64,000 nucleotides of DNA from Chitinophagales bacterium (GTDB lineage Bacteria > Bacteroidota > Bacteroidia > Chitinophagales > LD1), in assembly GCA_019638515.1 (NCBI GenBank), contig JAHBTS010000001.1, positions 434,001-498,000 on the forward strand. The letters are read 5' to 3'. A program made the position numbers and the translations under genes. The notes below the pieces were generated by a model. It ran no database searches, was not told the DNA's origin, and worked only from the letters and a program-made list of their open reading frames with translations. Positions within the stretch are counted from its first letter, which is position 1. Each line of letters starts with the position of its first letter. This document shows positions 45,259 through 54,302 of this stretch, one piece after another.

Positions 45259-48078
45259 TTACTTAATTAAAGTAAACTTCAATGTTTTAGAAGCTGCTTC
45301 TTTACGGATGTTTACTAAGTAAATTCCTTTTGGTGCTTCATTCATAACAAAGGTATGTTCTTTTTGAACTTTAGCTGTCATGATGATTTCACCAATTAAA
45401 TTGCTGATAGTTACATCGTAAGTATTGTTGTCGTTTAACTCCAGTTTAAATGTGCCACTGTTTGGATTAGGCATCAATGTTACAGCAAATGAATTGTTGG
45501 CTTCTTTAATGCCTACACCTGTAACATTTTGTGCAGCACTAGTTCCTTTACATCCATTAGCATCTGTTACTTCTACGGTGTAGTTTCCGTTTTGGGTAGC
45601 AGTGTAAGTTTGTGAAGTTGCATTTGCAATGTTGTTGTTGTTCAATTTCCATTGGTAAGTACTGAAAGTTCCGGTGCTTAAAGTAGTGCCGGATACAGTA
45701 ATGGTTGGAGTTGGCAATGGATTTACAGAAACTGTAAATGTAGTAGAAGCACTGCAACCATTGGCATTGCTTACGGTAACTACATAAGTAGTAGTGGTGC
45801 TTGGTGTAGCAATTACATTGGCAGTAGAGCCTAATCCATTAGACCAAGCATAAGTGGTACCTCCTGTAGCTTTTAAGAAAGCAGTATCGCCAGCACAAAT
45901 AGTGTTGTTACCGGTAACAGAGGCAGTAGGTGCTCCGGGATTAGATAAAGTTACGTTGGCAGTAGCTGTGCAACCATTGATATCGGTAACGGTAACAGTG
46001 TAGTTGCCTGCACTTAAACCTGTGGCAGTTGATGAAGTTTGCGCAGGAGTGCTATTCCAGTTATAAGTATAAGTAGCGGTGCCTCCGTTGGCGGTAACGC
46101 TTGCAGAACCATTAGATTGTCCGCAACCTGGTTGAGTACCTGCAGTTGCAGTAGCTGTAAGCGTGCTGGCAACGTTGTTTACAGTTACGCTATCTACGAC
46201 AGTTGCACCTGTATTGGTTTCAGTAACTGTTACAATATATGTTCCGGGGTTTAAGCCGGTAATAGTGGCTGTGTTCCCACCATTGCTCCATGCGTAAGAG
46301 TAGTTGGTGCCGCCACTTGGTGTAGCAGTTGCAGTTCCTTTAGTGTTGCAATGTACATCTGTTTTAGACATGCTTACAGTAATACTTGCAGCAGCACAGT
46401 TAATAGATGCATAGTTAGCAGTTTGTGAAGTGTCTACTGCAGGGCAAGTTACGCCCGAGTTTACTACACGAATAAAAGTTGGTTCAAAACCGGGAACGCT
46501 AAAGGTATTAGCTAAAGCAGAAAGTTCACCTTGCTGTGTTCCAAATGCTCCGGTAATAGTAACATAGAATAGTATTTTGTATTGTCCGCAAGCTGCGTTT
46601 GGCGTGCCTGTAATTCTGTAGCAACCGCTAGAACCTCCGGTATAAACCGCAGGGCTTTGGTTTAAGGTAGCAGTTAAGCCGGTAGGTACATTTCTGATGC
46701 TATCAACGGTTGCGCTGGTTACAGCAAATCCGGCAATGGTTGCAGGTACTGCAAAAGAAATATCTTGTGTGAAAGATTGCCCATTAGTAGCACAAGGAAT
46801 ATTGGCAGATGTTGGTGAAAAACCTGTTCCGCCCGGAGTTGGTGTACAAGTGCCTCCGCTAGAAGCTAAGGTAGTAAAGGTTAAATCTTGTCCATTAGTA
46901 GTGCCGTCTGCGCTTACTGCTCTAGCACGGAAATGGTAAGTAGTGTTTGCTTGTAAGCCGGTTAAGCCTGTTGAAATAGCAGTTGCAGTTGTTCCACTTA
47001 CGCTTGAAGGTGTTCCGGCAACAGTATTGCCGTACGAAGTTGTTAAACCCCAATCGAAGTAAGTTTGTGAGTTTACACCGTTGGCATTTACAGAGCCGTT
47101 TAGGGTTGCAGTGGCTTGAGTAATGCTGCTGGCTGCGTTGGTAACTACGGTAGGAGGAGTAGGAGTGCTAACAGTTACGTATGCAATAATCCAAAAATCA
47201 CCATAAAGGATTTCGCAAGTAGCCGCTTCAATAGAGCTGTTAGCATCGCAATCGTTACCCAAAGTTGAAAACCCAGAAAGGTTAGTATTCCCTGAAGTAA
47301 AGTTCATGTAGCCTAAGCTGTTGCCCTCTACAGTAGAATTGCGGTATATACAAGCACCTCCACAATCATCTCTGTATCCCTTAATTAAGTTGAATTTATT
47401 TGCAGTATCGCCTTGGTAATCTACTCTAACACCAAATGGCTTGCCTGCTGGTAAAGTTGCATTTACAGGGAATACTTTTGAGTAGCCTCCGTTGAAAACC
47501 AAATTGCCTAAAGCGTTGAAGTTGTTGGTGCCGGTTGCATTCAGTGTTTGCGACCACAAATCTACGGTAGTTAAGTTAGCCGCTGCTCCTGAACCTGTTA
47601 TAGACGCTTGAGTGATATCAAATACCGATACTTTAAGCGTATCAGGCTTGGTTGTAAGTGTTCTGTTATGAAAATAAATCACTTCAATACTATCTACTCT
47701 CACAGTTTTACCTGTATAGGAACCTAAGCTAACCGATGGATAAGTAGGTTGAATGTTCAACAAAGAATCAAAAAGTACAACAGCATATTTGTAGGTTTCA
47801 TTTGCATTATTGGCGTAGCGTAAATTCACTCTGGAATAACCTAGGTCAAAAGTCTTGCCCAAAGTATCTGCATAGTAATCGTTAAAGTTGTCGTCAAAAT
47901 AGCTGATTACAGCATTGGTAGAAGCGCGAGAGGCATCTACTCTGTTTACTCTTTGTTTGGGTAAAGAGTTGGTTAGTTTTTGCAGCCCCGGTGCACTTTT
48001 GTAACCGGAATTTAACTGCTGTGCATTCGTGGCAAACATGCCTAAGGCAAGTATAGCCAGTAAGTAGAGTTTTTTCAT
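45259..48078 (-). CDS. T9SS type A cargo protein with fibronectin III and SprB-type repeats
   Basis: A 939-aa secreted protein. After the signal peptide (ends at ATNAQQ, about residue 20) is a ~280-residue domain with no clear family. A fibronectin III-like domain follows at about 310-405 (NSQTYFDWGLTTSYGNT, TYHFRARAVSADGTTN). SprB-type repeats lie at about 620-760 (GGTNYSYAWSNGGNTATITG, SAGNYTVTVTDINGC), then PKD/Ig-like units. The last ~75 residues form a type A sorting signal (LMPNPNSGTFKLELNDNNTY, GIYLVNIRKEAASKTLKFTL). The T9SS would export and cleave it at the surface. ATG 48078 gives the signal peptide, and a promoter sits just upstream. Confidence 0.9.
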   Translation of the reverse strand: MKKLYLLAILALGMFATNAQQLNSGYKSAPGLQKLTNSLPKQRVNRVDASRASTNAVISYFDDNFNDYYADTLGKTFDLGYSRVNLRYANNANETYKYAVVLFDSLLNIQPTYPSVSLGSYTGKTVRVDSIEVIYFHNRTLTTKPDTLKVSVFDITQASITGSGAAANLTTVDLWSQTLNATGTNNFNALGNLVFNGGYSKVFPVNATLPAGKPFGVRVDYQGDTANKFNLIKGYRDDCGGACIYRNSTVEGNSLGYMNFTSGNTNLSGFSTLGNDCDANSSIEAATCEILYGDFWIIAYVTVSTPTPPTVVTNAASSITQATATLNGSVNANGVNSQTYFDWGLTTSYGNTVAGTPSSVSGTTATAISTGLTGLQANTTYHFRARAVSADGTTNGQDLTFTTLASSGGTCTPTPGGTGFSPTSANIPCATNGQSFTQDISFAVPATIAGFAVTSATVDSIRNVPTGLTATLNQSPAVYTGGSSGCYRITGTPNAACGQYKILFYVTITGAFGTQQGELSALANTFSVPGFEPTFIRVVNSGVTCPAVDTSQTANYASINCAAASITVSMSKTDVHCNTKGTATATPSGGTNYSYAWSNGGNTATITGLNPGTYIVTVTETNTGATVVDSVTVNNVASTLTATATAGTQPGCGQSNGSASVTANGGTATYTYNWNSTPAQTSSTATGLSAGNYTVTVTDINGCTATANVTLSNPGAPTASVTGNNTICAGDTAFLKATGGTTYAWSNGLGSTANVIATPSTTTTYVVTVSNANGCSASTTFTVSVNPLPTPTITVSGTTLSTGTFSTYQWKLNNNNIANATSQTYTATQNGNYTVEVTDANGCKGTSAAQNVTGVGIKEANNSFAVTLMPNPNSGTFKLELNDNNTYDVTISNLIGEIIMTAKVQKEHTFVMNEAPKGIYLVNIRKEAASKTLKFTLIK

Positions 48079-48110
48079 ACAAGCGATGTTTAAAAAGAAT
48101 TTTGTTTCAA

Positions 48111-48140
48111 CAAACTTATTCCATTTTGTTGGAGTTGCAA
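48111..48140 (-). promoter_or_regulatory. Promoter of the SprB-repeat protein gene
   Basis: Read on the minus strand, TTG (48140-48138) is followed after exactly 19 bases by TAAGTTTG (48118-48111), an exact TAnnTTTG match. The ATG is 33 bases further at 48078. This is the best promoter match in the window. Confidence 0.75.
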
Positions 48141-48165
48141 GAAAAAATTCAATATACACTTGAAT

Positions 48166-49038
48166 TTAGGAGATGGTTTCCATAAGTGTTTTGGCGCTCA
48201 TAATACTTACAAGTAATCCCACTATAATTAAAAGAACTTTGGGTGAAATTTTTCCTACGGCAAGAGCACCCAAAGGTGCAGCTAGTATTCCACCTACAAT
48301 TAAACCAAGTATAATAAGTACATTGTGTAGCCCCAGCAAGGTTGTAAATACTGCTGAGCTTACAAATGCAATAAAAAATTCTACTGAATTTACGGTGCCA
48401 ATGATGAGTCGCGGATGTTTACCCTTGCTCAGTAATGTTGCATTTACAATCGGCCCCCAACCTCCCCCTCCAAGTGCATCTAAGAAGCCTCCGGCAAACG
48501 CAAGTAAGCCAATGCGTTTTATTTTGGTGCGTGTAGTTTTTGGAGCAAAAGCCTTCTTTAAAATTGCCAATCCCATAAGCAGCAAGTAAATACTTACGAA
48601 TGGTTTAAGATATGCACCATTAAAACTACTAAGAAGAAATGCACCTGCTGCTCCACCTGCAATGCCGGGCAGCAGTAAAGCCATAAAAAGGCGCTTGTGA
48701 ATATTGCGTAGCGATAAATGCGAAACAGCAGATGCGCCACTCGTGAATACCTCTGCAATATGTACAGCCGCGCTGGCAGCAGCCGGAGATACGCCCGTAC
48801 TCAATAAAAAAGTATTGGAAGAAATACCATACGCCATCCCCAAAGAGCCATCAATAAGTTGGGCAGAAAATCCAATTAAGATGTATAGCAATAATTCTTT
48901 TTGAAAGAAAACGGCAGCTAGTTTATTATATCCATTTTGCGCTGTATCGGAAATGAAAAACATGGCAGCCAATCCGGCAATCAACGCCACAAAAGCAATA
49001 GTTGCCCATACATAACCGGAAGTTGTATTTAACTTCAT
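48166..49038 (-). CDS. TauE/SafE-family sulfite/organic anion exporter
   Basis: A 290-aa inner-membrane protein with about eight transmembrane helices. The family pattern shows as IDGSLGMAYGISSNTFLLS in the first half and FLDALGGGGWGPIVNATLL in the second, an internal duplication typical of TauE/SafE (DUF81). Members move sulfite, sulfoacetate or other sulfur anions. No sulfur-metabolism genes lie nearby, so the cargo is open. It ends 88 bases before the next gene, which has its own promoter. Confidence 0.92.
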   Translation of the reverse strand: MKLNTTSGYVWATIAFVALIAGLAAMFFISDTAQNGYNKLAAVFFQKELLLYILIGFSAQLIDGSLGMAYGISSNTFLLSTGVSPAAASAAVHIAEVFTSGASAVSHLSLRNIHKRLFMALLLPGIAGGAAGAFLLSSFNGAYLKPFVSIYLLLMGLAILKKAFAPKTTRTKIKRIGLLAFAGGFLDALGGGGWGPIVNATLLSKGKHPRLIIGTVNSVEFFIAFVSSAVFTTLLGLHNVLIILGLIVGGILAAPLGALAVGKISPKVLLIIVGLLVSIMSAKTLMETIS

Positions 49039-49267
49039 TCAAATGAAAATATGCTTTTGGTAATTTCTTAAAAGATTTGGCGCTGCAAGCAGTTCTCTTT
49101 TATGTTTTTTTAGGCAGGAAAGGTGGAGGCAGGCAACCCAATAGTATATCATAAAATTTCTTATGATAGAGCAACGCAGGCAACGCTTTATTCGTTTTGT
49201 TTATCAGTTTTCAGAAATAATACGCAATTTTGGGATGTACATAAACGTTTTGTTGCAAATTCATTAT

Positions 49268-50059
49268 ATGAAATATTGGTTGGTGTTGTTTGGGTGCTTG
49301 TGGATACTTGCTGTAAATGCACAGGAAGATGAGGTGCTACCGCCTTCACCTAAATTTAAAAAGGTGCAAAAGAGCAGCGATACTCCACCAAATCCAACAA
49401 GCAATACACAGCAAAATGATGTGCCGGGGAATACTGCACCCGATAAAAAAGATGAAGAGTTTAAACCTTTCTCGCAAAAGAAAAAAGTAGATTTAAGCAA
49501 GTTTATTATCGAGCCAAATTTCATTCTGTCGCTTGGTAGCAACCAGTTTAATATAGGACTTTCTCCTTATGTGGGATATAGAGTCTGGCAACCCAAAAAA
49601 TCTAAATCGGGCAGTAGCAATGGTCTGTATTTAGGAGGAGGTATAACTTATTATTACACGCGCTACAGTCTGCAATATAGCGATGGTTTTACGGTAGTAA
49701 CCGGAAAGCCGAATTTTCATACCTATGGCGGTGGAATTTTTGCGCAATACAATATATGGAAAGGTTTTTTTGCACGTGCCAAATTTGAAGTACTTCAATT
49801 AGAAATTGATGATATGAATAATTGGCGTCCCGTTTATTCTGCACCTCCAAACGTGGTGCTGAAGGGTGTTGAATACCCACGCATAAAAGAAACGGTACCG
49901 GCATTACTTATTGGTGTGGGCTATAATTTATTGCAGAGCAAGAATTTCTTTTTTCCGATTATGATTTCTTACAACGTGCTGCACAAAGCAACCAACAGCA
50001 CATATTCTCCTTACCGAAGTGGTTGGGTAGCGCAATTAGGTTTTATCAATTTGTTTTAA
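49268..50059 (+). CDS. Exported outer-membrane protein of unknown function
   Basis: A 263-aa protein: signal peptide YWLVLFGCLWILAVNAQ, a proline/asparagine-rich linker (about residues 20-70, TPPNPTSNTQQNDVPGN), then about ten amphipathic strands, for example LGSNQFNIGLSPYVGYR and LYLGGGITYYYTRYSLQY, ending in GWVAQLGFINLF. This is a small beta-barrel, and such proteins are common in Bacteroidota. I do not recognise a named family. ATG 49268 is chosen over earlier in-frame starts because it opens the signal peptide. Confidence 0.75.
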   Translation: MKYWLVLFGCLWILAVNAQEDEVLPPSPKFKKVQKSSDTPPNPTSNTQQNDVPGNTAPDKKDEEFKPFSQKKKVDLSKFIIEPNFILSLGSNQFNIGLSPYVGYRVWQPKKSKSGSSNGLYLGGGITYYYTRYSLQYSDGFTVVTGKPNFHTYGGGIFAQYNIWKGFFARAKFEVLQLEIDDMNNWRPVYSAPPNVVLKGVEYPRIKETVPALLIGVGYNLLQSKNFFFPIMISYNVLHKATNSTYSPYRSGWVAQLGFINLF

Positions 50060-50123
50060 GCGCTTTAAACATATTGTTTAGCGGCACTCTAATAGCTTTC
50101 ATTATTTTTTTTAATCATTGTAC

Positions 50124-52358
50124 ATGAAATATTTAGTATGTATATGTGTTGGAGTATGGTGGAGCCTTCAAATACAGGCGCAGCCTGGTTTATCGGCCGG
50201 AACCAAATTGCTCTTACATAAGTTAAAGAAAGAAGAAGGAAAAGTTTTTTTTGATGGCTTTGTATATAAGCAAGATAATCGGGGAAGCGTGTATGTTTCC
50301 GGATTGGTGGAAGTAGAAAACAATTTTAATCCTGCAAGTTTTGAGTCTATTGGCGTAAGAGTTGGCACTAAAACCGGGAATATTTATACCGTACGTGTTC
50401 CGGTTGAGCGGTTTGAAAAATTTACGCAAACAGCAGGTGTGAAATTTATAGATGTAGATCAACCAATGTTGATGCAGTTAGACTCGGTGCGTAAAGCAAC
50501 TAAAGTAGATTCTGTTCATGGCGGATACGATTTGCCAATGCCCTACACCGGAAAAAACGTGGTGGTGGGTGTTATAGATGCGGGTTTCGATTATTCGCAT
50601 CCGGTTTTTTACGATACGGCATATAGCAATTACAGGGTGAAAAAAGTGTGGGAACAAAAGAGCAGTGGTGTGCCACCTGCCGGATTTTCGTATGGTAATG
50701 AATTGGCAGATTCTGCTGCGATTCTCGCTAAGGGCTTTGATGTGAGCGATGGTTCACACGGTACGCATGTGGCTGGTATTGCAGGAGGTTCAGGATTTGG
50801 AGGCGATGCTACTAATAAAGAGTTTAGGGGCATTGCATACAATAGCGATTTGGTTTTTGTAGCCATTTATCCCACACCTCAGTATTGGCTTTCTACCGGT
50901 ATGAGCGATATGTTGGATGGCATAAATTACACCTTTAATTATGCTGCAAGTGTGGGCAAACCTGCTGTTGCAAATTTAAGTTGGGGTTGCCCTTTAGGCC
51001 CGCACGATGGCAATTCTTTGTTTAGCAAAGCTTGCGATAACTTGGTAGGCGCTGGTAAAATTTTTGTGCTATCGGGAGGAAACAATAACAATAATATTAT
51101 CCATTTGGGAAAGACATTTGAATTGTTGGACACGGCAGTTTCAACTATCGTTACTTTTCCTTCATCGCTTACAGAAAAGAAAAACCAGGTAGATATTTGG
51201 GGCGATTCTTCCCATACATTCTGTATTAGATTCGGTTTATGGAATGGCAGTACAAAGTACGACAGTACTGCTTTAGTTTGTTTAGACGATAATGTGCATT
51301 CCTTCAGTTTAATTGGTTCCGATGGCGATACTTGTTTTGTAACGGTATCTACTACACAAAAGGAATTTAACCAAAAGCCACATGCACTTGTTCAGCTCTT
51401 TTCTAAAACAACTAATAAGCTTGCTTTAACGGTAGAGGGTTACGATGGTTCTATCAATATGTGGCAAGGCATTGTGGTTAAAACCAGCGGACACTATGGT
51501 TCTTTTGCAAAATCGGGTTACGGTTGGGCTGTGAATGGTGATGCAGAAATGGTGGTAAGCGATATGGTTTCTACCCGAAGAGCTATAGCAGTAGCGGCAT
51601 ATAATACTAAAAACTCGTTCACGAATGTGAATGGAAATAAGCAAACATATTCGGGTTATACACGCGGCAATATTGCTGCTTTTAGCAGTAAAGGCCCCAC
51701 TGCAGATGGCAGAACCAAGCCGGATATTGCTGCTCCGGGTATGATTGTGTCTTCGGCTGTGAGTTCGGTAGATAGCGAGTTTATGGCAACCGGAGCTTCT
51801 TATACTTCGGTAACGAGTGTTTATACTTCTGCTATGAATGGAGTAAAGTATCCGTTTGCTGCACTGGGAGGCACTTCCATGGCTGGTCCCGCGGTGAGTG
51901 GTATTGTGGCTTTAATGCTGGAAATAAATCCTAATCTAACGCCCGAAAGTGTAATGCAAATTCTTGCCGAAACAGCTATTGCCGATAATTTTACGGGTAC
52001 TATTCCTTCGGCAGGAAGCAATACTTGGGGCTTCGGAAAAGTGAATGCTTATGGTGCCATAAAGAAAACATTGATTACGGTGGGTATTGTTCACGAACCT
52101 TCGGTGTTACAATGTATGTTGTATCCCAATCCTTCGACAAGCGGAAGCTATAAAATTCAATTAGAAAGCATAAATGGTGGAAAGGCGGAGGTAACGGTGT
52201 ATAATTCCAATATGCAGCAAGTGCATGCCAGTGTATTTGAGATGGTGGCTGGTAGCAATACTTTGCCGTTGCAAATGCACAATGCAAGCAATGGATTGTA
52301 TGTTGTAAAAGTAAAGGCTGCTGGACAGGAATCTGTAATTAAACTGGCAAAGCAATAG
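50124..52358 (+). CDS. Subtilisin-like (S8) protease with T9SS type A sorting domain
   Basis: A 744-aa secreted serine protease. Signal peptide ends at QIQAQ (about residue 20). The triad is D152 (VVGVIDAGFDYSHP), H212 (DGSHGTHVAG) and S585 (GGTSMAGPAVSG). The ~370 residues between H212 and S585 are long for subtilisin and include an inserted beta-rich domain (about 335-460). The C-terminus (about 660-744) carries the type A signal (LYPNPSTSGSYKIQLESING, GLYVVKVKAAGQESVIKL). The enzyme should be exported by the T9SS and act outside the cell. A strong terminator follows. Confidence 0.94.
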   Translation: MKYLVCICVGVWWSLQIQAQPGLSAGTKLLLHKLKKEEGKVFFDGFVYKQDNRGSVYVSGLVEVENNFNPASFESIGVRVGTKTGNIYTVRVPVERFEKFTQTAGVKFIDVDQPMLMQLDSVRKATKVDSVHGGYDLPMPYTGKNVVVGVIDAGFDYSHPVFYDTAYSNYRVKKVWEQKSSGVPPAGFSYGNELADSAAILAKGFDVSDGSHGTHVAGIAGGSGFGGDATNKEFRGIAYNSDLVFVAIYPTPQYWLSTGMSDMLDGINYTFNYAASVGKPAVANLSWGCPLGPHDGNSLFSKACDNLVGAGKIFVLSGGNNNNNIIHLGKTFELLDTAVSTIVTFPSSLTEKKNQVDIWGDSSHTFCIRFGLWNGSTKYDSTALVCLDDNVHSFSLIGSDGDTCFVTVSTTQKEFNQKPHALVQLFSKTTNKLALTVEGYDGSINMWQGIVVKTSGHYGSFAKSGYGWAVNGDAEMVVSDMVSTRRAIAVAAYNTKNSFTNVNGNKQTYSGYTRGNIAAFSSKGPTADGRTKPDIAAPGMIVSSAVSSVDSEFMATGASYTSVTSVYTSAMNGVKYPFAALGGTSMAGPAVSGIVALMLEINPNLTPESVMQILAETAIADNFTGTIPSAGSNTWGFGKVNAYGAIKKTLITVGIVHEPSVLQCMLYPNPSTSGSYKIQLESINGGKAEVTVYNSNMQQVHASVFEMVAGSNTLPLQMHNASNGLYVVKVKAAGQESVIKLAKQ

Positions 52359-52381
52359 TTCTTGTATAAAAGAATTATATT

Positions 52382-52426
52382 GTATAAAAAGAGAAGGCTG
52401 CCATTGGCAGCCTTCTCTTTTTATAC
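52382..52426. terminator. Bidirectional intrinsic terminator with a 21-base perfect stem
   Basis: Bases 52382-52402 pair perfectly with 52406-52426 around a three-base loop; the core is GGCTGCC ATT GGCAGCC, and the outer stem is A-rich on one side and T-rich on the other. It lies between the convergent protease and zinc-ribbon genes and can stop transcription from both sides. Confidence 0.92.
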
Positions 52427-52437
52427 TTTTTCTTGTT

Positions 52438-53196
52438 TTAGTTATCAGCATCTTTGGTGGTAAAGTCCACTAAAATTCTGCCACAATGTTCGCAAGTAAT
52501 AATGCGTTTACGTTGGCGAATTTCCATTTGGCGTTGAGGAGGTATTTTGGTAAAGCAGCCGCCACAAGCATCGCGCATTACAGCTACTACTGCTAATCCA
52601 TTGCGGTAAGCTTTGCGAATTCTGGTGTAACCTTTTAGCAAACGCTCATCTACTTTTTTGGCAGCCTTTTCTGATTTAGAAAGTAACTCTTGCTCTTCTT
52701 TTTCAGTCTCTTCTACAATTTTATCGAGTTCTTTCTTTTTGTTTTTTAGATCCTTATCGCGCGTTTTAATTTGCTTTTCGGTTTCTTCCAGCAAACCTTT
52801 TTTTACTTCAATTTTGGCATTGGCATCGCCTACTTTTTTATCGCTCAATTGAATTTCGAGTTTTTGCAACTCAATTTCTTTGCTGAGTGCTTCAAATTCG
52901 CGATTGTTTTTTACGTTGTCTTGTTGTTTTTCGTAACGCGTAATAAGTTCTTTCGCCATAGATTTGGCGTTTTTACGGTTTTGCGCTTCTTGATCCAACT
53001 CGGCAATTTCATCATTGATATTGCTAAGGCGTTTGTTCAAACCTTCTATTTCATCTTCGAGGTCGCGCACTTCTGCGGGCAATTCCCCTTTTAAGATTTG
53101 AATTTTATCTACTTGCGTATCAATTTGTTGTAATTCCCACAGTTGGTGTAGGCGTTCTTCAACAGAAACTTCTTTTACAGCGGTTGCTTTTGCCAT
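52438..53196 (-). CDS. Coiled-coil protein with C4-type zinc ribbon
   Basis: A 252-aa cytosolic protein. Residues about 15-185 form a long charged coiled-coil hairpin (KVGDANAKIEVKKGLLEETE and similar). The C-terminus has a C4 zinc ribbon: DACGGCFTKI and ITCEHCGRILVDF (two CxxC pairs). The same architecture is found in CT398/CdsZ-like and 'C4-type zinc ribbon' family proteins, with RNA, DNA or secretion-linked roles proposed. In Bacteroidota it is often next to the Nif3-like gene, as here, 5 bases apart. It is the last gene of the recN operon. Confidence 0.88.
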   Translation of the reverse strand: MAKATAVKEVSVEERLHQLWELQQIDTQVDKIQILKGELPAEVRDLEDEIEGLNKRLSNINDEIAELDQEAQNRKNAKSMAKELITRYEKQQDNVKNNREFEALSKEIELQKLEIQLSDKKVGDANAKIEVKKGLLEETEKQIKTRDKDLKNKKKELDKIVEETEKEEQELLSKSEKAAKKVDERLLKGYTRIRKAYRNGLAVVAVMRDACGGCFTKIPPQRQMEIRQRKRIITCEHCGRILVDFTTKDADN

Positions 53197-53201
53197 ATTT
53201 T

Positions 53202-54296
53202 TTAAAAATAATTTACCGGATTAGTGTTAATTCGGCTTAAATGGAGCGCGAATGTAGGAAATTTTTCATTTAATAAAGAAATCAACAAATCTTTTGTGAA
53301 TTGTTCGCTTTCGTAATGGCCAATATCTGCAATAACAATGCGGTTTTCGGCATCAAAAAATTCATGGTATTTAAAGTCGGAAGTTACATAAAAATCGGCT
53401 TGGGCGGCTATAGCGTGTTTGAGTAAAAAGCTACCTGAACCTCCGCAAACGGCAATTTTTTGCACTTTTCTTTTTAACAAATTGGTGTGGCGAATGCAGT
53501 TTGCGTACATTTTTTCTTTTAAGAAGGAAAGAAATTCGCTTTCAGAAAGTGGCGCGGGGAGTATGCCCACCATGCCGCTGCCGGTGTGTGCCAATGTGTT
53601 GGTAAGTGAATATAAGTCGTAAGCCACTTCTTCGTAAGGATGGGCTTGGGTGAGTGCTGTAATAATTGAATGCTCTAGGTGTGCAGGAAAAATTGTTTCG
53701 AACCGCATTTCAGATACGCTTTCTTTTTTGCCTGCAGTTCCAATGGTTGGGTTTGAAAGTGTATTTCCTTTAAAGGTGCCTGTGCCTTGTTGGGAGAATC
53801 CGGTTTCGCTGTAGTTGCCTATATGGCCGGCTCCGGCTGCGAATATGGCTTGGGTTACGGTTTCAAAATTTTCAACAGGAATAAAGGTTACTAGCTTTTT
53901 TAGGAGGTTTGCTTTGGGTTGCAGTATTTGGCAGTGTTGCAAGCCTAATCGTTTGCAGATTTCGGCATTTACACCATTGCTTACATTGTCAAGATTAGTG
54001 TGTATGGCATAAATGGCAATACTGTGTTGAATAGCTTTAATGACAACGCGCTCTACATAGTTTTTACCTGTAATTTTTTTTAGACCCGAAAATATAATGG
54101 GATGGTGTGCCACAATAAGGTTGGCTCCGAGTGCAATGGCTTCATCTACTACTGCTTCGGTGCAGTCGAGGGTAATGAGTGCAGCGTTAATTTCCATGGC
54201 GGGGCTGCCGGTAAGTAGGCCGCAGTTATCGTAGCTTTCTTGCCATGCCAGTGGTGCAATACTTTCGAGATGTGCGATTATTTCTTGCAGTTTCAT
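53202..54296 (-). CDS. Nif3-like dinuclear metal-centre protein
   Basis: A 364-aa protein of the Nif3/YbgI (DUF34) family. Metal ligands appear in VAHHPIIFSG (about residues 64-72) and at the C-terminus in DIGHYESEQF (about 328). The central ~100-residue insertion domain (about 125-240) resembles a PII-like CutA fold and is seen in the longer members such as those in Bacteroidota and Bacillus. The family forms toroidal hexamers with two metals per subunit; GTP cyclohydrolase-like activity has been proposed, but the true role is unsettled. It lies 6 bases after recN. Confidence 0.92.
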   Translation of the reverse strand: MKLQEIIAHLESIAPLAWQESYDNCGLLTGSPAMEINAALITLDCTEAVVDEAIALGANLIVAHHPIIFSGLKKITGKNYVERVVIKAIQHSIAIYAIHTNLDNVSNGVNAEICKRLGLQHCQILQPKANLLKKLVTFIPVENFETVTQAIFAAGAGHIGNYSETGFSQQGTGTFKGNTLSNPTIGTAGKKESVSEMRFETIFPAHLEHSIITALTQAHPYEEVAYDLYSLTNTLAHTGSGMVGILPAPLSESEFLSFLKEKMYANCIRHTNLLKRKVQKIAVCGGSGSFLLKHAIAAQADFYVTSDFKYHEFFDAENRIVIADIGHYESEQFTKDLLISLLNEKFPTFALHLSRINTNPVNYF

Positions 54297-54302
54297 GTTT
54301 GG

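Noticed and set aside
49080-49267. Longer N-terminus or separate small gene before the barrel protein at 49268
   Set aside because: The upstream in-frame segment is basic and ends in the signal peptide start, and no second gene with a recognisable product is visible.
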